A program made the position numbers and the translations under genes. The notes under the pieces are model-generated. The model made no database searches and had not been told where the DNA came from. It was given only the letters and a program-made list of their open reading frames with translations. A stretch of DNA of 64,000 bases from CAZWSX01 sp964636985 (GTDB lineage: Bacteria > Planctomycetota > Planctomycetia > Pirellulales > Pirellulaceae). Below, piece after piece: positions 7,959 through 16,621 of the stretch. The stretch lies in NCBI GenBank assembly GCA_964636985.1, contig CAZWSX010000021.1:71837-135836 (forward strand), in the 5' to 3' direction. The stretch's first letter is position 1. Each line of letters begins with the position of its first letter.

Positions 7959-10667
7959 ATGACTGGCATTCGCTTCCTCGTGGCGCTTTCTTTTGCAAGT
8001 TTGGTCGGCATTGTCTTGGCCGATGATGCTCCGCCTGACTTTGAAAAGGAAATCCAGCCGCTTCTGTCCGATCGCTGCGCGCACTGTCACGGCAACGACA
8101 CGCAAAAGGCCGAGCTCAACTTGGAGACGGCCGCGGGAATCCTTAAGGGCGGAGAATCAGGGCCGATCCTGGTTGCTGGCGACCCTGACAAGAGCGCCAT
8201 CTACGAGAAAGTCCATGCCGGCGAAATGCCGCCTGAGGGTGAGCCTCGCCTAAGTGAGAAAGAGGTCGAGCTGATCCATCGGTGGATCGCCGCTGGAGCC
8301 AAGACGGGCAGCGCGGAAGTCAAAGCGAATCAGCTGCCGTCACAGCACGATGTGATTCCGATCATGTTGCGGCGTTGCACGGTTTGCCACGGCCGCGAGC
8401 GACGTGAAGCGGAGCTCGATCTGCGGACCAAGGAATCGATGCTTAAAGGAGGCAAGTCGGGCCCGGCCATCGTTTTGGAGAAGCCCGACGAGAGCTTGCT
8501 GATCAAGAAGATTTACGATGGCTCGATGCCGCCGCGGGCGCAACTGGTTGAAGTCAGCATCAAGCCGATTGAAGAAAACGAAACCGCGCTCATCGCGCGG
8601 TGGATTGCGGCTGGAGCGCCGGAGGTCGAAATCGCGGCTGATGTGGCGACCACGACGCCTGATTTGCAAGTGAGCGATGACGATCGTAACTTCTGGTCGT
8701 TCCGCGCACCGCGTCGTCCCGAGCTTCCGCAGGTGCGCGACAGCCACAAGATCCGCAACGCCATCGATACCTTCGTTTTGCAGAAGCTAGAAGCAAAAGG
8801 AAAGACCTTCGCGCCCGAGGCCGATAAGCTGACGCTGCTGCGGCGGCTCCATTTCGATCTGACGGGCCTTCCGCCTGAGCCGGCCGAGATCGAGGCCTTT
8901 TTAGCCGACGCTGATCCGCAAGCGTACGAACGCCTGGTCGATCGCTTGCTGGCTTCGCCGCGCTATGGTGAACGTTGGGGAAGATATTGGCTCGATCTGG
9001 CGGGCTATGCCGACTCCGAAGGGAAGCGCGAGCAAGACTTGCCCCGGCCCTACGTCTGGCGGTATCGCGACTATGTGATCCAGTCGCTGAACAATGACAA
9101 GCCGTACGATCGCTTTCTGCTCGAGCAGCTCGCGGGCGACGAACTCGCCGACTATGAAAAGGCGGCTGAGATCACGCCGGAGATCTACGACAATCTGGTG
9201 GCGACGGCGTTCCTCAAGCTGGCACCCGATGCGACGTGGGCGAACATCACGGGCTACGTCCCCGATCGGTTGGAAGTGATCGCCGACGAGATCGATATCC
9301 TGAGCTCGTCGGTCCTTGGCCTGACGCTCAAGTGTGCTCGTTGCCACGGTCACAAGTTCGATCCGATTCCGCAGCGCGATTACTATCGCTTGGCCGCCGT
9401 GTTCCAAGGAGCGCTCGACGAGTACGACTGGCTCAAGCCCGACATCCGGCCGGGCATCGGCCCTGTCAGCCAGGATACGTTACCGGGCCGGCACTTACCC
9501 TATGTGACAACGAGCGAACGCAATGCGTGGCTCGCGCACGAAGCGGAAGTCACCAAGCAAGTTAACGAGGCCAAGGAGAAGGGCGAACCACAAGACAAGA
9601 TCGCCGCGCTGGAACGCCAGCGCAAGCCCGAGCCGCGCATCCAAGCGCTGTGGGATCGCGGCTATCCTTCGCCGACGTACATCTATCGCCGCGGCGATGC
9701 ATTGCAGCCCGCGCGATTGGTTGGCCCTGGCGTCCCGTCGGTTTTGACGGATGGCAAGACACCGCTGGAAATTACTCCGCCGTGGCCTGGAGCCAAGCAG
9801 ACGGGAAGAAGGCTGGCTTTTGCCAAGTGGACGACCCAGCCCGATCATCCGCTCACGGCGCGCGTGCAAGTGAATCGGATGTGGCAGCATCACTTTGGGC
9901 GTGGCATTGTCGAGACGCTCGGCAACTTCGGCAAAACGGGCTCGCGTCCGACGCATCCGGAACTGCTCGATTGGTTGGCGACGCAGCTTGTCGAAGACGG
10001 TTGGCGGCTGAAGCCGATCCATCGATTGATGGTCACCAGTGCCGCGTATCGGCAAACCTCGGCGCTGGCCAGCGAAGACGACCGCGCAAGTGCTCGCGAA
10101 TTGTTTTCGCCGATGCCGCTCACGCGCGTGGACGCCGAGGCGCTGTACGATTCGCTTCTGCTCGTGGCGGGGCGACTCGACGAAACGCGCTATGGCCCGG
10201 CAGATGGGGTCGACAAGCGGCCCGACGGACTGGTCACGCCGGTGGGCACCGCGCGCGGTTGGCGGCGATTGATCTATGTGCAGCAACTTCGCAAACAGAT
10301 GGCGACGCATCGCGAGTATTTCGATTTCCCGCAGATGAATCCCAATTGCCTCGAGCGGCGTGATTCGATGGTCGCCCCGCAGGCGCTGTACCTGATGAAC
10401 AACACGATGGTGCTGAACCTTGCCGAGCAGTTCGCGGGCCGCGTTGAGCGCGAAGTGGGGGCGGAGGTTGGCCAGCAAGTGGAGCAAGTTTACAAGATCG
10501 CCTTAAATCGTTTGCCGACGGACGAAGAAAAGCAGCTGGGCCTGGCGGCGATTGGTGAGTTGACTGCCGAAGCGGCAAAAACGACTACGGACACCGCGGC
10601 GCACCAGGCTCTAGCCGCATACTGCCATGCGGTGATCAACTCGGCCAGCTTCCTGTTTATTGACTGA
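7959..10667 (+). CDS. Planctomycete cytochrome c / DUF1549 / DUF1553 protein
   Basis: A 902-residue exported protein. A signal peptide (ending VLADDAPP) leads to two planctomycete-type cytochrome c domains with CAHCH and CTVCH haem motifs, then DUF1549 (from about residue 270, LTLLRRLHFDLTGLPP), a further CARCHGHKFDPI motif, and DUF1553 (from about residue 620, NRMWQHHFGRG). Members of this family are abundant in planctomycetes and are thought to be periplasmic, but their biochemistry is not established. ATG 7959 is preceded by GAGAGGAGG; the longer open frame upstream to 7704 runs through intergenic repeats and is rejected. The DUF1501 gene starts 10 bases after the stop, so these two are co-transcribed. 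Confidence 0.92.
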   Translation: MTGIRFLVALSFASLVGIVLADDAPPDFEKEIQPLLSDRCAHCHGNDTQKAELNLETAAGILKGGESGPILVAGDPDKSAIYEKVHAGEMPPEGEPRLSEKEVELIHRWIAAGAKTGSAEVKANQLPSQHDVIPIMLRRCTVCHGRERREAELDLRTKESMLKGGKSGPAIVLEKPDESLLIKKIYDGSMPPRAQLVEVSIKPIEENETALIARWIAAGAPEVEIAADVATTTPDLQVSDDDRNFWSFRAPRRPELPQVRDSHKIRNAIDTFVLQKLEAKGKTFAPEADKLTLLRRLHFDLTGLPPEPAEIEAFLADADPQAYERLVDRLLASPRYGERWGRYWLDLAGYADSEGKREQDLPRPYVWRYRDYVIQSLNNDKPYDRFLLEQLAGDELADYEKAAEITPEIYDNLVATAFLKLAPDATWANITGYVPDRLEVIADEIDILSSSVLGLTLKCARCHGHKFDPIPQRDYYRLAAVFQGALDEYDWLKPDIRPGIGPVSQDTLPGRHLPYVTTSERNAWLAHEAEVTKQVNEAKEKGEPQDKIAALERQRKPEPRIQALWDRGYPSPTYIYRRGDALQPARLVGPGVPSVLTDGKTPLEITPPWPGAKQTGRRLAFAKWTTQPDHPLTARVQVNRMWQHHFGRGIVETLGNFGKTGSRPTHPELLDWLATQLVEDGWRLKPIHRLMVTSAAYRQTSALASEDDRASARELFSPMPLTRVDAEALYDSLLLVAGRLDETRYGPADGVDKRPDGLVTPVGTARGWRRLIYVQQLRKQMATHREYFDFPQMNPNCLERRDSMVAPQALYLMNNTMVLNLAEQFAGRVEREVGAEVGQQVEQVYKIALNRLPTDEEKQLGLAAIGELTAEAAKTTTDTAAHQALAAYCHAVINSASFLFID

Positions 10668-10677
10668 GACGTTCACC

Positions 10678-12135
10678 ATGCGAAACAAGCCAATGAACAC
10701 AGCCGCGTCGCTCGATCGCCGTGCGCTGCTGACGAGCGTCTCGGGTGGAATCTTTGGCGCGGCACTCTCGCATTTGCTCGCGCGGGACGGTGTTGCCGCC
10801 GAATCGGCCCCGCCAGCGCCGATGGACTTGAAGCCGCGGGTCCCACACTTCGAGCCAAAGGCGAAGTCGGTCATTCATCTGTTCATGAATGGCGGGCCGA
10901 GTCAGATGGACTTGTTCGACCCCAAGCCGACGCTCGATCGGCTGCATGGGCAAACGTACTTCGATAAGATCGCCGGCGAAGTCGAGAGTCCGCAAAGCGC
11001 CGGCGCGCTGATGAAGAGCCCCTTCCAGTTCGCACAGCATGGCGAGTGCGGGGCGTGGGTCTCGGATGCGATGCCGCACGTGGCCAAGCAGGTGGACCAG
11101 CTCGCCTTCATTCGCTCGATGTACACGACCAACCTCACGCACGAGCCGGCCCTTTACTTGATCCACACGGGCAAAATGGGCCCGGGGCGGCCTTCGCTTG
11201 GGTCGTGGGTCGTTTACGGACTTGGGTCTGAGTGCCAGGACTTGCCGGCGTATGTCGTCCTCGACGATCCGCTCGGGATGCCGATTAACGGTGTTGAGAA
11301 TTGGGATGCCGGTTTTCTCTCGCCGCTGTTTCAGGGAACTCGCTTCCGCTCGACGGGGTCGCCGGTGCTGAATCTCCGGCCCGACGTGGAGCGCCCGGAA
11401 GGAGTCGTCAAAGCAGAACGATCGTTGTTGAACAAACTCGATGAACTCCATCGCCGCGCGCGGCCGGGGCAACCCATTTTGGAAGCGCGGATGGCGAGTT
11501 ACGAACTCGCCGCCCGGATGCAATTGGCTGCCAGCGATGCGCTCGATCTCTCGAAGGAGTCGCAGGAGACGCTCGACCGTTACGGCATCGGCCGCGAGCC
11601 GACCGATTCCTACGGGCGACGCTGCTTGATGGCTCGGCGACTGGTCGAGCGAGGTGTCCGCTTCGTTCAGCTCTTCATCAACGCGCAGATTTGGGACAAC
11701 CACACCGGCCTGGCGACCGACATGAAGGCCGCTTGCGATCGCACGGATCAGCCGATCGCGGCGCTGCTGCACGATCTCAAGCAGCACGGGTTATTTGACA
11801 GCACGCTCGTGGTGTGGGGTGGTGAGTTCGGGCGGCTGCCGATCGCACAACTCACGGCCGATAAGGACGAGCGCAAGGCAGGGCGCGATCACAACAAGAA
11901 CGCGTTCACGACATGGATGGCCGGTGCCGGGATCAAACCGGGAATCACGCTTGGCTCGACCGACGACATTGGCTTGTCGGCCGTCGAGAACAAAGTGAGC
12001 GTTCCTGACTGGCATGCGACGATCCTGCACTTGCTGGGGATCGATCACGAGCGGCTATTCGTTTTGGATAACGGCCTTAAAGAAAAATTGACCGGCGTTT
12101 TGGAAGCCCGCGTCGTTAAGGAGATTCTTGCGTGA
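10678..12135 (+). CDS. DUF1501 protein with twin-arginine signal
   Basis: A 485-residue DUF1501 protein, distantly related to the sulfatase/alkaline phosphatase fold. A Tat-type leader is visible (DRRALLTSVSGGIFGAAL), so export in folded form is likely. Diagnostic DUF1501 motifs include HLFMNGGPSQMDLFDPKP near residue 68 and VVWGGEFGRLP near residue 380, with GRDHN following. In planctomycetes this family is almost always encoded directly after a DUF1549/1553 gene, exactly as here. ATG 10678 is preferred over an upstream in-frame TTG at 10660, which overlaps the previous gene. The stop TGA overlaps the GTG start of the NHL gene. Role: unknown partner of the cytochrome/DUF1553 protein. Confidence 0.92.
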   Translation: MRNKPMNTAASLDRRALLTSVSGGIFGAALSHLLARDGVAAESAPPAPMDLKPRVPHFEPKAKSVIHLFMNGGPSQMDLFDPKPTLDRLHGQTYFDKIAGEVESPQSAGALMKSPFQFAQHGECGAWVSDAMPHVAKQVDQLAFIRSMYTTNLTHEPALYLIHTGKMGPGRPSLGSWVVYGLGSECQDLPAYVVLDDPLGMPINGVENWDAGFLSPLFQGTRFRSTGSPVLNLRPDVERPEGVVKAERSLLNKLDELHRRARPGQPILEARMASYELAARMQLAASDALDLSKESQETLDRYGIGREPTDSYGRRCLMARRLVERGVRFVQLFINAQIWDNHTGLATDMKAACDRTDQPIAALLHDLKQHGLFDSTLVVWGGEFGRLPIAQLTADKDERKAGRDHNKNAFTTWMAGAGIKPGITLGSTDDIGLSAVENKVSVPDWHATILHLLGIDHERLFVLDNGLKEKLTGVLEARVVKEILA

Positions 12136-13142
12136 GCCTCTCCACAGGTGCCACGGTTGGTAGCGGTTCATACACGTACGACGCCGACGACCGCTGGGCG
12201 AAACTCCCGCTGGGCTACAGCTGGGTCGAGGTCACGGCGATCGGTGTCGACTCGCGCGATCGCGTGTTCGTGTTCAATCGCGGCGAGCAGCCGATGTTGG
12301 TCTTCGACCGTGATGGGACGTTTCTCACGTCGTGGGGGCAAGGCGAATTCGCTCGGCCGCATGGGTTGACGATTGGTCCCGACGACAGCCTCTACTGCAC
12401 CGACGATCTCGACCACACGGTGAAGAAGTACTCGCCTGAGGGAAAGCGGCTGCTCACGCTGGGTACGAGCGGCAAGCCTTCCAACACCGGCGCGACGAGC
12501 ATTGATTACCGGACGATTCTCAACGCCGGGCCGCCGTTTTATTTTCCGACGAATGTTGCGCTCGCGGCCGATGGTTCGATGTACATCGCCGATGGGTACG
12601 GTAACGCGCGGATTCATAAGTTCTCGCCCGAGGGGAAGCTTCTCTTCTCGTGGGGAGAGCCGGGCGGCAATCCAGGGCAATTTCATGTGCCGCATGGGAT
12701 CGCGATCGACTCCAGCGGCCGCGTCTTTGTCGCGGATCGCGAGAACAGCCGCATTCAGATCTTTTCGCCTGAGGGAGAGTATCTGGAAGCGCGAAATGGG
12801 ATTGCCCGGCCGTGCCAGGTGACCTTCGACAAGGCTGGCAATTTGTACGTGGCCGAGCTTGGATACAAGGCCGGGATGTGGCCGGGGACTTCGGCTCCAT
12901 CGCCTGATGCGACGGGCGGGCGCGTGAGCATCTTCGATCCCGCCGGCAAGTTGATTTCGCAATGGGGCGGCGGCGAGAACCCGACGGCGCCAGGCGACTT
13001 CTTCGCACCGCATGATATTCGCATCGACTCTCATGGCGACTTGTACGTTGCGGAGGTCGTTTGGTCGGCAGGTGGAAAACGCGGCCTCGTGTCGCCTGAT
13101 TGCCATAGCCTGCAAAAATTCAGCCGCCGCAGCAACTCTTAG
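12132..13142 (+). CDS. NHL-repeat beta-propeller protein
   Basis: A 336-residue protein built of NHL-type repeats, about six blades, such as VTAIGVDSRDRVFVFNR, ARPHGLTIGPDDSLYCTD, VPHGIAIDSSGRVFVADREN and APHDIRIDSHGDLYVAEV. The layout resembles the lyase-like six-bladed propellers (peptidyl-hydroxyglycine lyase fold), but no activity can be claimed. No signal peptide is visible. It starts with GTG at 12132 in a GTGA overlap with the DUF1501 stop, with AAGGAG eight bases upstream, so translation is coupled. It is the third gene of the block and is followed 25 bp later by the zinc dehydrogenase, implying that all four are one operon. Confidence 0.88.
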   Translation: MSLSTGATVGSGSYTYDADDRWAKLPLGYSWVEVTAIGVDSRDRVFVFNRGEQPMLVFDRDGTFLTSWGQGEFARPHGLTIGPDDSLYCTDDLDHTVKKYSPEGKRLLTLGTSGKPSNTGATSIDYRTILNAGPPFYFPTNVALAADGSMYIADGYGNARIHKFSPEGKLLFSWGEPGGNPGQFHVPHGIAIDSSGRVFVADRENSRIQIFSPEGEYLEARNGIARPCQVTFDKAGNLYVAELGYKAGMWPGTSAPSPDATGGRVSIFDPAGKLISQWGGGENPTAPGDFFAPHDIRIDSHGDLYVAEVVWSAGGKRGLVSPDCHSLQKFSRRSNS

Positions 13143-13167
13143 AACGTTTTTTAAACGAGGATTACCC

Positions 13168-14259
13168 ATGCGCGCTTGGCGCTTTTATCAGTTTGGCGAC
13201 TTCCGACTCGACGATATCCCGGTGCCCGAGCTCAAGCCGCGGCACGTGCTCGTCGAGCCGCTTTGCGTGCAGCCTAGCGTGACTGAGGCGCAGCTTGCTT
13301 TTGGCATTCCGACACTCGCTTACGATCGCGTGAAGAAGCGCCTGGAAAAGGACGCGCCGATTCAATTGTTCGGCCACGAGTTTTGCGCTCGGATCATTGA
13401 AGTGGCGCCGGGCGTTACGCGTTACAAGGTAGGCGATCGTGTGGCCGCCCGCGCGAAGTTGCCTTGCGAACAGTGCCCGATGTGCACGTCGGAGCGCGGG
13501 TACCTTTGCCGCAAAGGGCCGGTGATTGGATTCGATCAGCCTGGTTGTTTCAGCGAGATCGCGCTGCTGCCGGAAATCGCGCTGGTGAAAGTGGACGATT
13601 GCATTTCCGACAGCGAGGCTGCTTGCCTGCAATCGCTGAGCGACAGCGTGGCGGCAGTCGAGACGGCCGACATCAAGATGGGCAACTCGGTGGCCATCTT
13701 CGGCCAAGGAAGCATGGGGCTGGAGTGCCTGCAAGTCGCGAGGATCAGCGGCGCGGGGCGGATCATCACGGTCGACGTCCGCGACGAAGCCTGCCGGATC
13801 TCGAAGCAAATGGGGGCCGACTATGCGCTCGACGCCCGTAAGTGCGATGTGGTTGAAACAATTCGCGAACTCACGGAAGGGAACGGCGCCGACATCGTGT
13901 TCGAGTGCGCCGGGGGAAGCCCCAAGCAAGGGATGGCCGGAACCAAAACGCTGATGCAAGCGATCGATTCCGTTCGCTCGGGCGGCAAGGTGGTGGGCGT
14001 CTCGTGGTTCGGCGGTCCGCTCGAAATGAATATCGACCTCTTGCGCGAACGAAGCCTGCGCTATGTGTTTCCCGATATCAGCACGCAGGCGCATCTGGAA
14101 CACACGGTGCGACTGGTGGCCTCGGGCCGCGTTCACGTGCGCGACACGATCACCCATCAACTGCAAGGGTTGGAAAAGGTGCCGGAGGCCTTCGAGATCA
14201 CCGCCAACAAGGGGAAATACCAGGCGATCAATCCGGCGCAGGTGATGATGAAGGCTTAA
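13168..14259 (+). CDS. Zinc-dependent alcohol/polyol dehydrogenase (MDR family)
   Basis: A 363-residue medium-chain dehydrogenase. Visible features are GHEF near residue 70 (catalytic zinc His-Glu), the four-cysteine structural zinc loop in LPCEQCPMC plus Cys after RGYL, and an NAD(P) Rossmann motif GQGSMG near residue 180. The first zinc-ligand region reads LCVQPSVTEAQ rather than the usual CGICGTD, so the catalytic cysteine would be that of LCVQ. The enzyme should oxidise a secondary alcohol, sugar or polyol in the cytoplasm. ATG 13168 follows ACGAGG. It ends the 7.96-14.26 kb operon; together with the lactonase-like and aldolase genes upstream it suggests a sugar-acid route (inference). 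Confidence 0.9.
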   Translation: MRAWRFYQFGDFRLDDIPVPELKPRHVLVEPLCVQPSVTEAQLAFGIPTLAYDRVKKRLEKDAPIQLFGHEFCARIIEVAPGVTRYKVGDRVAARAKLPCEQCPMCTSERGYLCRKGPVIGFDQPGCFSEIALLPEIALVKVDDCISDSEAACLQSLSDSVAAVETADIKMGNSVAIFGQGSMGLECLQVARISGAGRIITVDVRDEACRISKQMGADYALDARKCDVVETIRELTEGNGADIVFECAGGSPKQGMAGTKTLMQAIDSVRSGGKVVGVSWFGGPLEMNIDLLRERSLRYVFPDISTQAHLEHTVRLVASGRVHVRDTITHQLQGLEKVPEAFEITANKGKYQAINPAQVMMKA

Positions 14260-14261
14260 AT

Positions 14262-14360
14262 GAGCTGCACTCGCCAAGAGTGCGGCTTCCGCGCGCTTGG
14301 GACGTACTGACAAAACAAGTCGCACCACCTACCGCGTTCTGGCGAACGCGGCTACGGGAG
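14262..14360 (+). repeat. GCCGC/GAACGC hairpin repeat
   Basis: Half-elements GCACTCGCCAAGAGTGC and CCGCGTTCTGGCGAACGCGG, same orientation as at 7680. Confidence 0.8.
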
Positions 14361-14389
14361 AGCGGTCCTACGTTGCGAGGAGTGGGACG

Positions 14390-14794
14390 ATGGACGACGG
14401 GACGATTTTCATAGTGAGACAGTCGCCTCATGGCCGCTACTCGGTCGTCGTGGATGATGACGGGCGCGTCGCCTATGCATACCTCCGCGATGGCAACGAG
14501 ATCGTTGCCGACGTTTGGCTCTACAATCGGTGCGAAACACCCCAAACGCCGGAATGGACGGACAAGTCCAAGCTCCCATTCGCCAATCCGACAGGCTTCG
14601 CTCGCGAGAACGACTGTGGGCCTATCAGTTCCGACGAACAAGTGAGCATCGAATGGGGTGATGGGTCGGCCGAAATCCACCTTCATGGACGATTGTGGGC
14701 GACCGTTCGCAGAGGAGAAAAGCCGGGGTGCTGTATTTTGGCGACAAGGAATGGGCCGCTCGCCAAACCCTTGAGAGATGTCCTAAGAGTGTAA
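14390..14794 (+). CDS. Hypothetical protein, 134 residues
   Basis: I do not recognise this protein. It is 134 residues, begins MDDGTIFIVRQSPHGRYSVV and is rich in beta-strand-like patterns with several Asp/Gly turns and four cysteines (two adjacent near the C-terminus, GCCIL). No signal peptide or membrane segment is present. ATG 14390 has GAGGAG about 10 bases upstream. The open frame extends further upstream, but that part is the GCCGC/GAACGC intergenic repeat and is not counted. It lies alone between two copies of that repeat. Probably a small cytoplasmic protein. Confidence 0.6.
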   Translation: MDDGTIFIVRQSPHGRYSVVVDDDGRVAYAYLRDGNEIVADVWLYNRCETPQTPEWTDKSKLPFANPTGFARENDCGPISSDEQVSIEWGDGSAEIHLHGRLWATVRRGEKPGCCILATRNGPLAKPLRDVLRV

Positions 14795-14804
14795 AAGTGT
14801 TCCT

Positions 14805-14836
14805 GCCGCGTTCTGGCGAACGCAGCTACGGGAGAG
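14805..14836 (+). repeat. GAACGC half of the hairpin repeat
   Basis: Only CCGCGTTCTGGCGAACGC and the CTACGGG tail are present, just after the 134-residue protein gene. Confidence 0.7.
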
Positions 14837-15031
14837 CAGTCCGGCATACATCCGCGCGGGCGTATTCGCGCGCGTCGCACTCTTTTAGCGCGCTAAGGTC
14901 GGGCTAGGGCTAATGGAATGCCCGAAAGCATGTCGGTAATGAATCTAAGGGTATTGCGCGTTTCGGCATGGTCATTGCACCTTCGTGAGGCGGGGTTATT
15001 CATCGTCGGTTCATGATGGGAGGAACGAACC

Positions 15032-15532
15032 ATGACCGCCGTCACAACGAACAAGAAACAGACGCCTGCTACGACGACGCCAAGCGGTACGACGCCAAGC
15101 ACGACGAGCAACCATCCGCGGCACCCCCTGTCGACGCTCCGGCAGGAGTTCGACGACTTGATGTCGCGATTCTGGGATGGCGAGCGAACCAGCTGGTTCA
15201 ACGCGCCGTTCGCTCCTTCGGTCGACTTGATGGAGGAAGCCAACGCCTTCGAAGTTCGGATGGATCTGCCGGGGATGGAAGCGAAGGACATCCAGATCCA
15301 GGTCGAAGGAAATGTGATGACCGTCAGCGGAAAACGCGAAGAGGAAAAGGAAGAGAAGGAGAAGATGTATCACCGCGTGGAACGGCGGTACGGCAGCTTC
15401 TCGCGGTCGATCTCGCTGCCCGTGCAGATTAATGCGGACGAAGTCGCGGCCGATTACACGCAAGGCGTATTAACGGTGAAGCTGCCGAAATCGGAGAAGG
15501 CGGCGGCTCGGAAGATCTCGGTCAAGGGTTAA
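15032..15532 (+). CDS. Small heat shock protein, Hsp20/alpha-crystallin family
   Basis: A 166-residue ATP-independent holdase chaperone of the cytoplasm. After a Thr/Ser-rich N-terminal arm of about 60 residues comes a full alpha-crystallin domain (residues ~63-155) with the family signatures FEVRMDLPGMEAKDI and GVLTVKLPKSE. An acidic/lysine stretch EEEKEEKEK sits in the usual variable loop. The start is well supported by GGGAGG seven bases before ATG. The gene stands alone. I saw no CIRCE element or clear heat-shock promoter in the 237 bases upstream. Two hairpins lie just after the stop. Confidence 0.94.
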   Translation: MTAVTTNKKQTPATTTPSGTTPSTTSNHPRHPLSTLRQEFDDLMSRFWDGERTSWFNAPFAPSVDLMEEANAFEVRMDLPGMEAKDIQIQVEGNVMTVSGKREEEKEEKEKMYHRVERRYGSFSRSISLPVQINADEVAADYTQGVLTVKLPKSEKAAARKISVKG

Positions 15533-15548
15533 TAGACGAAACAAAGTC

Positions 15549-15620
15549 GCGCCCGCACCACTTATCCGCGTGGTCGCGTGGTGGGACGCGCCCTGGTGAA
15601 TCGGCTAGAAGAGATTCACC
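15549..15620 (+). other. Two hairpins downstream of hsp20
   Basis: An imperfect stem pairs GCGCCCGCACCAC (15549-15561) with GTGGTGGGACGCGC (15578-15591). Next to it is an 8-bp stem GGTGAATC/GATTCACC (15595-15602 with 15613-15620). Neither is followed by a T run, so a terminator role is possible but not shown. Confidence 0.35.
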
Positions 15621-15802
15621 TCGTAGGCTGTGAGTGGACTCTCCATTCACGCTGAGTTCGCGCCGACGCAGCGGTCACCCCATCCGCGCCGCCGGCGCGA
15701 ACTTTTTTTTTTCTTGCGACGCGGCGCCCGGAGGGGTAGGCTGCGGTTTCCATCCGCGTCCAGGCGCTCACCCCGGCCACGCGCACTCTTGGAGGATTCA
15801 CC

Positions 15803-16222
15803 GTGAAGGTCCAGGCTTATCTCAACTTCAACGGCCGCGCCGAAGAGGCGATCAACTTCTACTGCCAGGCGATTGGGGCCGAACGAACGGGGCTGATGCG
15901 GTTTCGCGATAGCCCCGACAAGCAGGGAGTCCGACCCGGCATCGAAGACAAGGTGATGCACTCCCAGTTTCGCGTGGGCGAGACGATCATCATGGCGTCG
16001 GATGGGCAGTGCCGCGAATCGGAGCCGGTCTCTTTTGGCGGCGTGATGCTGTCGATTATCGAAGACGACGTCGGAACCGCCGAGCGGCATTTCGCCGGGC
16101 TAAGCCACGGCGGAAAAGTTCAAGTCCCGATGATGCCGACGTTCTTTGCCGAAACGTTTGGGATGGTCGAGGATCGGTTCGGGCTCTCGTGGATGGTGCT
16201 GGTGCCGAAGGATCGGTCGTAA
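15803..16222 (+). CDS. VOC/PhnB-like glyoxalase-fold protein
   Basis: A 139-residue protein of the PhnB/DUF1338-like branch of the VOC superfamily (often mis-annotated as 3-demethylubiquinone methyltransferase). Diagnostic parts are YLNFNGRAEEAINFYCQAIGAE at the N-terminus, HSQFRVGETIIMASD in the middle and FFAETFGMVEDRFGLSWMVL at the end. The fold commonly binds a divalent metal, but the substrate is unknown. It begins with GTG at 15803, with GGAGG eight bases upstream. A small membrane-protein gene starts 20 bp after the stop and may be co-transcribed. Confidence 0.9.
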   Translation: MKVQAYLNFNGRAEEAINFYCQAIGAERTGLMRFRDSPDKQGVRPGIEDKVMHSQFRVGETIIMASDGQCRESEPVSFGGVMLSIIEDDVGTAERHFAGLSHGGKVQVPMMPTFFAETFGMVEDRFGLSWMVLVPKDRS

Positions 16223-16242
16223 CGAGAGGCTATGAGTTTCAG

Positions 16243-16596
16243 GTGGAAAACCCCTACTTAAGTCCAGCAGCCCCTTCGCAGGTTGCCGCCGATGACGCGC
16301 GACCGAGAAAAAGGACCTATTCGGCATTGGGAATCGCGTCGTTCGCGCTAAGCTGTCTCGCCGTCGTCATTTTTTGGTCAGGAGTGTATTACGCCAATCA
16401 CTATGTGGAGGGCCGCGCGGCGTCGATTGTAGCGGGCGGCCTTGCAGTGCTCGCGACACTCGGACTCGATTTATTCGCCATTCTTATCGGAATAGCCGAC
16501 CTTCTCCAAACGGGGCGAAAGCGGCTCTTCGCGGTGCTGGGGATTATCTTCTCCGCCGCCTTAATGCTGTTTATCTTCAGCGCACCACTTCGCTGA
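16243..16596 (+). CDS. Small membrane protein with NPYxSP N-terminus
   Basis: A 117-residue protein starting MENPYLSPAAP, then a polar, basic stretch and three hydrophobic segments (about residues 28-48, 58-80 and 92-112). An NPYxSP/NPYxAP start followed by membrane helices is common in planctomycete proteins of unknown function; a second example begins at 50183. GTG 16243 is chosen as start because it places the motif at the N-terminus. An ATG at 16232 is in another frame and stops after nine codons. AGAGG lies about 14 bases upstream, a weak ribosome site. It follows the VOC gene by 20 bp. Confidence 0.65.
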   Translation: MENPYLSPAAPSQVAADDARPRKRTYSALGIASFALSCLAVVIFWSGVYYANHYVEGRAASIVAGGLAVLATLGLDLFAILIGIADLLQTGRKRLFAVLGIIFSAALMLFIFSAPLR

Positions 16597-16621
16597 TCAT
16601 CTATTAGAACGATGAATCGCT

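Noticed and set aside
12168..13169. 333-residue open frame on the minus strand
   Set aside because: Antisense to the NHL-repeat gene, Arg-rich, no recognisable motif.
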